From: Campylorhamphus procurvoides
Lineage: Eukaryota; Chordata; Aves; Passeriformes; Dendrocolaptidae
Direction of reading: 5' to 3'
DNA length: 64,000 nt
Assembly: GCA_013396655.1 (NCBI GenBank)
Contig: WBMV01009196.1
Span: 486,385 to 550,384 of the forward strand
Within the stretch, counting starts at the first letter, position 1; each line of letters opens with the position of its first letter. The translations under genes were made by a program, and so were the position numbers. The notes under the pieces are model-generated. The model saw only the letters and a list, made by a program, of their open reading frames with translations, did no database searches and was not told the origin of the DNA. This document shows, piece after piece, positions 38,201 to 49,704 of the stretch.

Positions 38201-41200
38201 GTTTCTCCAGTACCTTGACTACAAGACACATCAAGAAGGAATAATATACTAATTTACCATGGGATCTGGTTTAGTATTTTACAAACTCCATGATGGGTGA
38301 CTACAAAATAAAGCTGGCTGCAGATGGTAAAGCTCAGATTTCACCTCGTTCAGTGCAACCTCACAAAGGCTTCTTGGACACCTCACTTGTTCACTTGGAA
38401 TGTAAATGGGCCTCCAGATTGAGGGAAAAGAAAATGTGGATTTAGTGAAGCGCGTAATCCTGACATGAAGGTGGAAAAAGTGGATTAAATCTCTGTCGTT
38501 TCTCTTTTAAACTTTGCATGAGGGGAGAAGTTAACAAAATATGTCACAGTGTTTTCTACTGGAAGTGAAAAAAAAATACTGTTATTCTATTCCAGCACAG
38601 CTTCTTGAAAGCTAACATGCCACACCTTAGGACTATTGTTCAGAAGACTTGCTAATGAAAGGCTCTATTCTCTCCTTTCCTATATGTAAAAATATAAGTT
38701 GACTTTGCTTGAAAATCATCAATACTGTGCATCAAAGGATTTACCCCAGCTGCCTCAAATCCAACTCCATTGAAAAACCTGGAGCTGCTATGTTAACAAA
38801 GACAGAGCTGAAGTCTGTTTAAGGCTTTTCAGCTGTGTAAGCAAAACAGAATACTGTTGCCTCAAAGGTGAGAACAAAATAGCTTGCCAAGTCAGGCAAT
38901 GAACCTGGTCCCTTCTCTTCCCTTCCTCCACCACCCTTATATTCCCCAGTTTGGGTAGACTTCTTGAGAGCCCTCACGAGCTGGGGTGAGGAGTAGTCCC
39001 TTTGCTGCCATTCCAGGCTGGGGCAACAAAGTTCTGCTCTCTGCAATGGGGCTGCAGCCAGCGCTGATGCTTAGGTCCCACCGTCCCAGGAAGGGGCCAT
39101 GGCTGCATCCTGCATCCTGTCAGACCTGAGGGAGCACCAGCTATGCACTCATAGCAGTAAAACAGGTAGCAAAGTCTGCATTCATCTCAGTTAATGGATG
39201 TTATGTAGAGGGTCCATCCAGATGTACTATTTGCAGTGTTTTTAAAATAACCAGTGTTATGGTTTGCAGCTAGATTGGCCATATGACACCTTGCTCTAGG
39301 AAAACAACTGCCCTTTAGGACTTTTATATCTCAGAAATTATGTAAAACATGAAAATTATTTGTGTCTCCTTGAGAATACAACATGCAACTCCTAGTCATG
39401 GGAAAAGTAGACACATTTCCCCTGAGAGACATTAGACAATATACAAAATACTGAAATTTTAACATCATAAGCATATTTTTGATTTTTAAAGAAATTTAGA
39501 AACTACTAATATAGGAAAAAATGCAGATAAAACAATACATTTTTCTGTTTTTCATGTTGCTAGTTAAACTTTCTGTATTTTGTGCTTTTATGTGAATGCA
39601 TATGTGTGTCTGTTCCTGTATATGAATAACGAATATGGAAAAAAATTCACTTCCAGTTAAATTTTTCAGTCAAATAAAAATACAGGTAAAGTGTAATAAA
39701 AACTAAGCACCTTAAACTACACTAGATTTTTGATTATTTTTTTTAAAACTTGAGTGCTTTATTTGAAGAGTTTCAAACTTGAGGTATATTTTGCTATATA
39801 TAAGTACAAAAATGCAAGGAGAATTCATTTTTTATTATGTTCTGCTTTCAAAAATATATTCTTTTCTGTTACCCAATTACATGCACATAAAAATAAGGAA
39901 CAAGGAAATAAGTTCTAATTATATAGAACAACTTTCTTTTTAATTGGGAGTGGAAGAGAAATTCACTCATGGTGCTAAAAAATGTATGTGAACCAATTAT
40001 ATCATCAAGACTTCTTTTTGTGTATAATTTATGTACTATGGAAATAGAGCAATTATTATATCATGACTTTTTGTTGTTAATTAGAAAATTAGTCTGCTGT
40101 TTGAGTAATTGCAAAGAGATTCTCCTTTATTGGATCTTTCCATAATAAGTATTAGAGGTAATTATAATTAACAGAAGGAAAAAATAGCTTATTTGCAAAA
40201 TAAAAAAGGCAATAATGGTTCTTTGCTATTATAACAGCTTGAGTTACACACCATATGAGAAGATGCATCTTATGTAATGGTTTCAAATTCACATTATTTT
40301 TGAAAAGCACAGAAAAAAAATCACTTTATGCTTTAATTATACAAAGGTTCGATGGTTTCAATTACACATAGGGTTCAGTACAAAACTAGAAAAGACATGA
40401 TCTTTTGCTAATTATTCAGACCAAAGGCTAACAGCAGGCAAGGCGCTCATTCAGAATGGCCTCAAACATGATTCTGGTGTTCTAGCGTTCTGAGAGTAGA
40501 CAGTATAGCTATAAAACAGTTAAATGGGATGATGTGAGAATCTGATAGCACACAATGGGTCTTGCAATCCTTTGCAGTTTGGGTCTGAGTTTGAGGAAAG
40601 TGGGACCCATATATATCCATGGTCTGCCACAGCTCCTGGGATATCTGTAAGAGTGGGCTCCTGACTGCTAGTATTCACTCTCTGAGGAAAAAAAGCCACA
40701 GGTATAAACCAACATTTAGGTTTGTAATGTGTTCTCAGTCAATTATTCTAGATGGCTAAACCAGAAGGAAACACATTAGTGATGATTTCTTAAGTCTCTC
40801 CTCTGGTTGACCCATTTTTGTTCAAAATCTGCACCTAAGAAATTATCAGGGTATAATGTAGTAGTCTTAGGTCTCCTTGTTTTAACATCATTTACAAATA
40901 TAATCCAGACAAAATCCTTATTTATGGAGAGATGCAACACTACTAAAAGTAGGAAAACTCTTGCTTTGCAGCACTGCTTCTCTATAGTCTCATGGGGGAA
41001 ACAATCCATATACTATGCCTGATTTGCATGAAGATTTGTATTAAACAAGCAGTTGATCTCTGAAAAGAATAAGAAATTAACTTGATTTATGCTGAATATC
41101 TCTCACATTAATTTTTTATTATTATTTTAAGTTTCATTAGTGAATATTTACAAATGTTCAGCCAAGAGTGGGTAGCCTGGTAATTGTAGTTCTTTTTTAA

Positions 41201-43221
41201 GATTCAATCTTGTCAAAACTTTCAAGTGAACACCCTATTTACTAATGCAACCATTTCAAATTAATATTTTATGGTAGTGGGAGCCATGGCCACTGCTTAT
41301 GTGTTTGCAGTTTAAGTCCTCAAACTGAAATAATAGTGAGTCGTTAGTTGCAAAAATAGTTTTTCTGATTATGGTTTTGCTATATTTCTTCACCAAATCA
41401 AGAAATTAAACTGTTATATCTACCTAAATAAAAATATTTCTTGTATAAAATAATTATGAGCAGTCTTTCTATATCAAAATATGAAAACTTGGTTAGTGCC
41501 ACATTCAACAAACTTAGCTATTTAAACAGCTGTGTTACGCAAGAATCAGTTCCAGCTTACTGAGTCTTTATTCTCACGTTTCTTTATCTTAGGGAGTAAA
41601 CCACATCACACTTCATTGTATTTCATTTAACTTGCCATTTAAAAAATACATTTTGGTTTTGTGTATTGAAACTTCTCTATGAAAGCATTGCATGACATCC
41701 CTCTTCTCCTTGTCTTTATCTTGAAGTAGAATGCATTTATATCACTCACAGACCATACAACCCTCAGGGCAAGTTTTCAGAAGTGAGCCAGTAGCTCAGC
41801 ACAGGTGTGGAACTTGGCTTAGTTTAGCCTCTGTGCTCTCTGGCTACTGCACTGAGGTTAGACCCCTAAAGCCACAAGAGCTCCCCTTGAACTAAATGGT
41901 CCTTCTTTTTGCAAGACATAATAAGGCAACCATAGTTCATTGCCCCAGAGTAGAGGTCCCTGTCTGGTCTGTTTCAGAGGCCATTTGGAAGACGAGAGAC
42001 TGAAAGGTCAAGGTTATCTCTATTCTGAGGGGAATTTTGTAAACTCACTGAAAAAAAAAAAAGATGAAGCTCATTGAAGAATGTTTGTTTGGCTGAGAAG
42101 AAGGAAACTGTTTTCGTTTAAGTGACAGACAGTATCCTATGTTCTATATTCATCTTAAAAAACCTTATCTTCAAACTGCTGACCTCTATTACATATCCTT
42201 AGATAGAACTCAGCAGTCTTACATCCATGTGAGATTTGAATATCTTTTGGTTCCACATAAAGATGTATGTCTGGTTTTTGTGTGGAGGTTGCTATTATTT
42301 CTGTCATCTGGTTTTATAAAGGAGCTTAACTGTTGTTTGCTTGCTTTCTGCATTTATTGGTAAAACAGGACTGCACTTGCACCCACTGATTTAAGTGATT
42401 CTCATACCATAGCAATACTGTTTCAAAGACATTAGAATTGTTTAGAACTATATGAATGCTTGTGGGTTTGGTCCAAATGCATACAGATCTGTCAATGTGT
42501 ATTTAAGATGCTTGTAGCTTCTAAGAGAAATAAAAAAAACCCCTCAGTTTAAAGCACAATTCCTCTTTGAAATGAAACCCTTTATTAAAAAACTCCATAG
42601 GATAAAGTGTTTACTTTGAAGAATTCCATGGCACATATGTTCTCTTTATAAGCAGTGAGATTTTCTTTTCCTGACTGCCACCAATGAACTCAGTGTGTGC
42701 TCTGAACTCTTTTCTTTAGGCTGCCGCTATATCTGAATAAACCCATGGTATTCAAATTAAGCCCTCAGTGAAAGCCACTCAGTCTCATTGCTCTTTATGC
42801 TTTTGAACAGGTTTTCAAGACAAAATTTTACTAGAGCAAACAAACAAACAGACACAGCAAGCCGTTGGTGACCAAGGTCTCCATGCTTTCCCATTACCCA
42901 TTACCATGGTATTCAAGTCCAGTAAAGAATCCTAGGTGAAGAGTTCCAGCAATGCAAATCTGCAACAACACTCACAAATAAGACTGGAAGGTTTCTATTG
43001 CTTTTTTTTCTATATTGCATTTCTATTTCAGGGAAATAATATTACCATACAACACAAGAAAAACCTGGATAAGTTTCTGGGGCTAAGAGCTCTTTACCTA
43101 TCAAATGATTTCATTGTCTGTGCCCTTCCAGATTTCCAGAGAAGTGCCCTGATACATTGTAGTTGTGGAAAAAAAAGGAGAGAGGAAAGAAAAATTATTA
43201 GAAATCTCATTATGTGATTAA
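38200..43221. other. Unique non-coding DNA, including a very AT-rich block
   Basis: No gene or classified mobile element is seen. The part at about 39440-40420 is markedly AT-rich with many TAATTA, TTAATTA and ATTTGCAT-like words and no simple repeat; it is treated separately as a possible conserved non-coding element. A GC-richer patch at about 38900-39140 is not a CpG island by eye. Confidence 0.55.
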
Positions 43222-43434
43222 TAGCCAAGGCTGTTCAGGTCACTTATTTCATCATCTAGTCCAACTCCCCTGCCACAGGCAGGTTGCTCAAAGCTCCATC
43301 CAGCGTCACCTTCAACACTTCCAGGGATGGGGCACCCACGGCTTCTCTGGACAACCTGTGCCAGCACCCCACTACCCTCACAACAAATAATTTCTTCCTA
43401 ATAGTTTAAACTTACTCTCTTTCAGTTTAGAGCC
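43222..43434 (-). mobile_element. CR1 LINE, 3' end fragment lacking the tail
   Basis: A minus-strand CR1 3' untranslated fragment. ATCATCTAGTCCAACTCCCC, GGCAGGTTGCTCAAAGC, CCATCCAGCGTCACC, CACTTCCAGGGATGGGGCA, GGACAACCTGTGCCAGC and TTTCTTCCTAATAG match CR1 landmarks in order. The terminal CACAGAAT repeats are missing, and about 20 bases usually found between GGCAGG and TTGCTC are deleted. The other end runs directly into a GT/TTTA/TTTG microsatellite. Confidence 0.88.
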
Positions 43435-43468
43435 GTGTGTGTGTGTATTTATTTATTTGTTTGTTTTC
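43435..43468. repeat. GT-TTTA-TTTG microsatellite abutting a CR1
   Basis: Alternating GT at 43435-43446 is followed by ATTTATTTATTT and GTTTGTTTTC. It starts exactly where CR1 similarity stops. Confidence 0.85.
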
Positions 43469-46400
43469 TATATATGAAATATCTAATGTTTACAGACCAA
43501 GTTCTTCTAGGCATCCATGATAAAATCATTATCTTTCATCAAAATATGCCAAAAATCCTTGAGTTTTCATTATATACAGACTGGCCATCTTCCGTACGCA
43601 CTGTATTCAGAACAAACCACATCCCTGTTAAAATAAACAGTAGGGATAAATTCCTCTCATATCATGAAGGTACTATGCAAAACCCCTGAAAAACATTAAA
43701 CCTCTTATCACTCAGTGAAACTTAATTAAGTCAATAATTCATTTTTATAAGTCTGTCTTAGGGAAGGAACATATAATTAAATATAACTGAGTTACAGTAG
43801 CTAGTAAGTGGTTGTCTCCACAGCCTTGTGAACATGCTGTTGTTTATCACAAAATGCTAATGAGCTCACTACTTCATCCACAGAGAAGACCTGAGTAAGA
43901 ACAAGCTAAACAAACTTCAGCTGGTCAGGATCTACTTTCAAATTACTCAATCAGATAGATACATAACTAGTCTGAATTCAAGAACTTTCTTTGTTCTTCA
44001 GGGAATCAAGGGTCAACAAACCTTGAAAAATAGTTAAATTACAGAATTTTAGTTGTTAAATGTACTAACCAGTCTACCTAGTACATTATCTCTAGCTATT
44101 CTTTTCACTTATAGATTAATTCTTTATTTGTAGCATCTTTATTTGTCTTCCAAATAACCTTCAAAGAGATAAATTCCCTGCGAGTTTCTCAGCCATTTTA
44201 TTGCTGTTGTAGAAGAGAAATAGACACGGTATTGGCAGTTACATCTGAATCTGTATCAAATGCGAGTTTGGGAACATTCCCCACAGATCTGAAACACAAT
44301 CCTGTTTTATTCTTTATATTGTTAAAGTAATAGGTGTTTTGTCTATGTAAAAATGGGAAAGGAGTCTTTTCAGAGGTATTCAAGGCAGCATGCTGGGTCA
44401 AGTTTGTGTCTTGCATGTACTTACATGCATCCTATTCACTAATGGAAGGGCAATAAAACCACAAGTCCACATTGTATTTGGTCTTATGGATTCACATCCT
44501 GTTCCCAGAGATAGAGTAAACCACCTGTGATAATGTATTTTTAAAGTGTCTCCAATATGGAATGAGTAAAAGGTTTTTTCTGTCTACCAGTAAGTCAGGT
44601 CTTTTATACAATATAAGTATTTTTGTAGACTGCAGACTTGCTTTCGCTCCACCCTTTAATTATGGTCTGTGAAGTGCAACTAAAAAGGGGGCAAGGTTGA
44701 GAGTAAGTGAAGGGGACAAGCTGAACTGAAGACAATGCCTCATTTTAAAGACCAACACTCCCTCCTGAGAGCTGCGACAACTATGTCTGTTCCTCTCTGC
44801 ATTGTTTTTCCTCATTTTAATGGCATTTTACAGTTTTGAAGACGGCTAAGTTCAGTTTTAAGATAGTCCAGCTCCAGTTCTAAGGGTAGGACAAAGAGCA
44901 GAAGATGCTATTGACAAGAAATTTTGTTGTTTCTGTGGAAAACTAATTGATGGTTGCAGAGATGGCAGAGCATACACATATCTTGGTACCCAGATTATTC
45001 ACTTATGCACAGACAGAAGCAGGTTGTGCCAGTGCAGGTTAATGCTAGTGCCATATCTGATTTGCTGCGAAGTCACTGGCCAGTTCTCATCTTTCTGCTA
45101 GAAACAAAGGAGCAGGCTATCTCCATTCTCACACTGGTGCAGAGTTCTGGCAGCCCATATAAAGAGGAAAAGAATGTAATATTATGCAGCACACGGGAGT
45201 CTTCATTTCAACACCTATCTCCATCAATCCTGCTAATTCCAGCTCATGTGCTCTTGGGTTTTAATCCACATTTCCCATTTATTTTCTCTCCACCTGGCTG
45301 AATGAGGAGATTATTCTCAGTAGGTTAGGTGTCAGTTCTGACATTAGAACACTCTCATAGACAAGAAAGTTTTGTGTGCCCCATGGTGGGATCTAGAAAG
45401 GGATGGTGGCTATTCATTCACAGAAGGTTTTGTAATCAGTAAATCCAGTCATTCTGAACTAATTGCTTGTTCATAATGATGGTGTATAAAATGGAAGAAC
45501 TCCAGCTTTACACAAGCCTCAGCAAAATTTGTTGAGTAGTAGGATATTTGTTTAAAAAGTCTGCTCAGGGTAAATGCTAAAAGTTCATGTGGACATGTGG
45601 AGATGTTCAGATGTGGAGACTGTATTTTCCAGAGGCAACCTGTGCATTTAATCCTCATTCACAGAATAAAAAATCAGTAAGTGATGTATATAATAGCTGG
45701 GATGAAGGAGTAAAGGAAGTATGCATTTTTGCATGGAAAATGCATGCAAGTTTTAAAGTTTTCATCAGGTGTTGCTTCCATCATGCAATCAGAATCTGCA
45801 TATATTTTATATTGTGTAAACTTACCTCCTTCCTAGAGCTTGCTTTTTAATGTTAATACAAACAACCTCAAGGTAACATAAACCAGAGCATAGTGTTTCT
45901 CCCATTCATGGTTATTCTTTCAGTTTTTCCTTGTAAGACCATTTTTTTTCCTCTTTGCACCAGGTTATGCCAAACCCTTTGCTACTGCATGTTTTGAGGT
46001 GACAGGAACTGATTTCAAAGAGAGTCAGACAAAATGGCTCTGCATCTCTCCAGAGGGAACTACCATTTGACATGTCAAACAGCTAGCAAAGAGCTCAGGG
46101 TTGAAAACTGGTGAGGGGGAGTTGAATCACAAACACTCAAAATAGTGGGGTATATAGGAAAGATAAAGGTTTTTTTCAAAAGCTCAGACCTACATCATTT
46201 ATAAAAGAACTCTGAGTGGAGCTGCCTTCTTCTTTACCTTGCATATTAGCAATGCCATGTGGGACATTTCCCATTCCTCTGGTGATATATCCCCTTGCTT
46301 CCAGTGCTGAGCTGTGTCCTGCTTCAGAAAAGGCTGAGGGAAAGATGCTGTTGTAGCTGCCGACTGGGCTTTGTAGCCAGAGGGACAAAAAGGCAAGATC

Positions 46401-47912
46401 TAGGTCTGCAAGGAGTAGAAGGGGTCCAGGCTGCATGCAACCTCCCTCATCTCAGGGAGGAAGCCAGGTAGAGTTGAAGTGGTATGAATTATCACAACTT
46501 TGGTGGGTTTTTTTCTCTCACAGCTCCTTGTGCCTTTTTACAAATGTTTTGCTATCTAGCCATTATGCTGAATAAAATCCATTACCATTCACTGAGCTTT
46601 TGTCCTTTGTTTCTTAACTCAAAATTCTCTGTACATAGCAATCCCCAGTGAAGAATGAAGTCAAATTGTTGAAAGCTTTCAAGCTCAGCTGGAGAAGTAG
46701 CCAGAGTCATTTTTTTTCCCTCCCAAAATGGTGCATCCAAATGAACACCATGTTAACAAAAACAATTTATTTTGAGGTTGCATACAGTCTGCCTTACACT
46801 CTAGAACTCCAGGCACACCACAAATACTTCTGCTGACACCGGATGCGAAGGCTATTCCTGTGACACTGGCTGACACAGGCAGGGCAGTGAGGTGCCAGAG
46901 AGAGTTGAACCAAGACTCCCTGCACACAGGACACCTTTTAGCACCAGTAGTCTCGCCAGGCTGATGCTAAGTAGTATGTCTTTTCTACAGTTTGAATAAA
47001 GTAGTTCTATTAAGTGATTTATGTCTTTGAGCATCTTTAAAACCATGTCTTATATTCTGCTGGATTGTAGAGAATGTGTTTCTCTCTGGTATGGTGAATC
47101 TCTTCTTGATGAGCATTACAAAAACTTTGAATTTTTTCATCCTTCAACAAAAAAAAATTAGTACAATTAGCTAGAGAGCAGAGAGGTACATCTGAAACCA
47201 CCTTTTTACACATATTTCCATATACAATGAACACATTAGTTTTACTACTCAACAATGTTGGAAAACAAACATGACATGATTTGACATTTACCATGTTTTA
47301 GTTTTTATCCTGGCTCATGAATTAGTTATATCCATTCAGTTTTATTTTATTATTAATAATATATTAATATATTTATTAATTACAGAATAATTAGACATTT
47401 CTAGATGCAATTGAAGGTTTTCTAACTATGCATATAGTTCTAGCCTGAGGTCTAATTATTTCAGCAGCCTTGTGTATAACACCAGTAGCCAAGGTCAGAT
47501 AAAATGCAAAGGTGACAAGTTCCAGACTTGCACGTCAGACTTTCAAAATATTCCTTTCCTTAATTACTTGTGTTTTTATAGGATACATAATAGCTATGCA
47601 ATTTATATGTACTCAAAACTTTCATTTTCCCAGTTAAACTGTTGGTCTCTCTAAGAGAGCTTTGAAAATTGACTGTCCTTTCTATAAATGACTGAGATTT
47701 CTTTGACTAGAGGGTTCTGCTTGCAATACAGAGAGAAAAGCAAGAGCTCAAATTAAGTTATTTTTAAGCTATGCACAAAAGCCTAGCAAATGGTTGGTAT
47801 ACGGATTTTTTCACTTCAGTGAGAATAAATTAATAACATACCACTGAAATATTGTTATAGATAAAGGTAACATTTAGAACTCATGATTTCTAAAGCAATT
47901 TGTAATCATGAC

Positions 47913-47940
47913 ATTAATTACTAATTAGATTATTTAATTA
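47913..47940. promoter_or_regulatory. Cluster of three TAATTA homeodomain-type motifs (candidate)
   Basis: TAATTA occurs at 47915-47920, 47922-47927 and 47935-47940, the middle one inside the palindrome CTAATTAG. TAATTA is the core preferred by many homeodomain proteins. In AT-rich DNA such clusters also arise by chance, so any regulatory role is inference only. Confidence 0.2.
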
Positions 47941-48674
47941 CAAGTTATAATCATTAACTCATTATTTTTCAGGACAGTCATGTGACATAGGGAACATAAG
48001 GAAATCACCTTAGGAGTCTTCTTGAACTTCTTTTTGCATAGTCTTCTTGAAAGTCCAAACTGTGTCTATTAAGTACTTTATGACTTGCTCCAAGAACTAC
48101 TCAATATGTTGTCTTTAATGTAATAATTCTTCCCACAGCTGACCAGAATAATCTTTTCCCTTATGTCTTTTTCTGCTTTTTTTGTCTTAAAATTGAGAAG
48201 ATGGCATTTCTAACATCTTTTGAACTTCCTTGATGCCTTAGGATTGTTTTCAAACCATTGCAAGTATTTCTGAAGAGGGAATTGTAGTGAAAAAGTGAAT
48301 GTAATCTTATTAGTTCTTTTTACTATGGCATATCAGTACAATTATTGCATACTCAATGTGGCATTTCTTTACCCTGAAAAAATCTTCTCATATCAAACAT
48401 AATATGCACCACAGTAGGTTTAAATAAACCCAAGGACTCATGTATTTTGTGCACTGACTGGAACTGTCACTTGGTATAAAGGGTAAGGTTATCACAACTG
48501 GGGCAGGGTAGTGTTACATTTCACTTCATAAGCAAACCTCGATTATCATCTCTGTAATGATGTCCTTACAGTTAATCTGTGATATGATGGATGAATAATA
48601 GTAGCAAAATAATTATTATCAGCTTGTGCATATATGCTTCTGCAGATCACAATACTCAATAAACTATTAAAGGC

Positions 48675-48805
48675 TGTAAAACATATAAAATATATCCATT
48701 ATATATATCATATATAAATATAATATAATGTGTATATTATATATATATGGACCTTTATATATACCTATATATAAAATATATTTGTATATATATTATATAG
48801 ATAAG
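48675..48805. repeat. Decayed (TA)n tract
   Basis: About 130 bases consisting almost entirely of TATA, ATAT and TATAAAATATA words with rare interruptions such as GGACC. It is self-complementary in many registers and can form cruciforms or hairpins. Confidence 0.88.
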
Positions 48806-48931
48806 ATAATGAATTTTTTTAGTGTCCCAAAAATGTTTATGCCTTAAAAAGCATCTTTTTCAGCTGTGCTGTGGAATGCATTAATTATTTTCTTTTTTTT
48901 CTGCTTTTTAAGTAATTGTCAGTGTAGAAGT

Positions 48932-48963
48932 AAAAAAAAAAAATAAAAAAATTTAAAAAAAAA
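48932..48963. repeat. A-rich mononucleotide tract
   Basis: Runs of A interrupted by single T and TTT. No element body is recognised beside it. Confidence 0.85.
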
Positions 48964-49246
48964 TTGAAGGTTTTACAACATTAACTCAAAGATGCATTAC
49001 TAAAAGGGACTTGATAGAACAGAATTCACCAGCTCAACAATAAAGTCAATAATCAAGGATGGGGGACAGCCATCCACTGAAAAGAGATGGAGGATTTCCA
49101 GGCATTTGTCTTAGGAGGTATTTTCTGCATGCAAATCAAGCATAATGCTTTTGTCATGGCAAAGAGTGGCAGCCAGGAACAGAACTCATTTGCATTTTAG
49201 CAGCTCCTTCAACAGAAGCGACTGAAGCACCACTTCTACAGCCAGG

Positions 49247-49277
49247 TAGTAATCAAATAGTAATCAAGTAATCAATC
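49247..49277. repeat. Short imperfect tandem of AGTAATCAA
   Basis: Three partial copies, AGTAATCAA, AGTAATCAA and AGTAATCAA-TCAGG, occur within about 31 bases at spacings of about 9-12. This is a small local duplication. Confidence 0.65.
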
Positions 49278-49463
49278 AGGCTAGAGGGGTAAGCTGGAAT
49301 ATGGAGTGAGAGTACACATCAATAACAGTATAGTCCATGCACCAGTATCACTGGTACTTCCCATCCTGCCTCTCCTCGGAGCATAAGAGGAGGCCAATGC
49401 AGATGACCACAGTGTCCTGCACAATGCTGTTCTGCCAAACCATCCAGGGCCTTGTCACTGTAT

Positions 49464-49704
49464 CAGATTAGATATTAGTAAAATTTTTCTCACTGCAAGA
49501 GTGATAGCCATTGGAAAAAATTGCCCAGGGCATTGGAATAAGTTGCCCAGAGAGCTGGAGGGGTCACCATCTCTGAAGTGTTCAAGAGGCATTGGATGTG
49601 GCTCTTGGGAATATGGAAGATTTTGGTGATGCCATGTTGACAGTTGGACTAGATGATATTGAAGATGATATTCAGACATTTAGCAGTTCTGTTGTTCTGT
49701 GAAT
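49464..49704 (+). mobile_element. CR1 LINE, 3' end fragment with internal duplication
   Basis: A plus-strand CR1 3' end. It starts near GATTAGATATTAGTAAAAT and continues with CACTGCAAGAGTGAT, GTTGCCCAGAGAGCTGGAG, GGGTCACCATCTCTGAAGTG, TTCAAGAGGCATTGGATGTG and GTTGGACTAGATGAT, and it ends in degenerate tail sequence GTTCTGTTGTTCTGTG. A 22-base unit is duplicated in tandem at 49509-49530 and 49531-49552, an arrangement not expected in CR1. No coding sequence remains. Confidence 0.88.

Larger units (their letters stand above)
43469..49463. other. Unique non-coding DNA with AT-rich tracts
   Basis: No gene is recognised. The 115-codon plus-strand frame at 44954-45301 has no motif I know. The stretch includes AT-rich DNA at about 47338-47395, a cluster of three TAATTA motifs at 47915-47940, a TA-rich tract at 48675-48805, an A-rich tract at 48932-48963 and a small AGTAATCAA-type tandem at 49247-49277. 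Confidence 0.55.
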
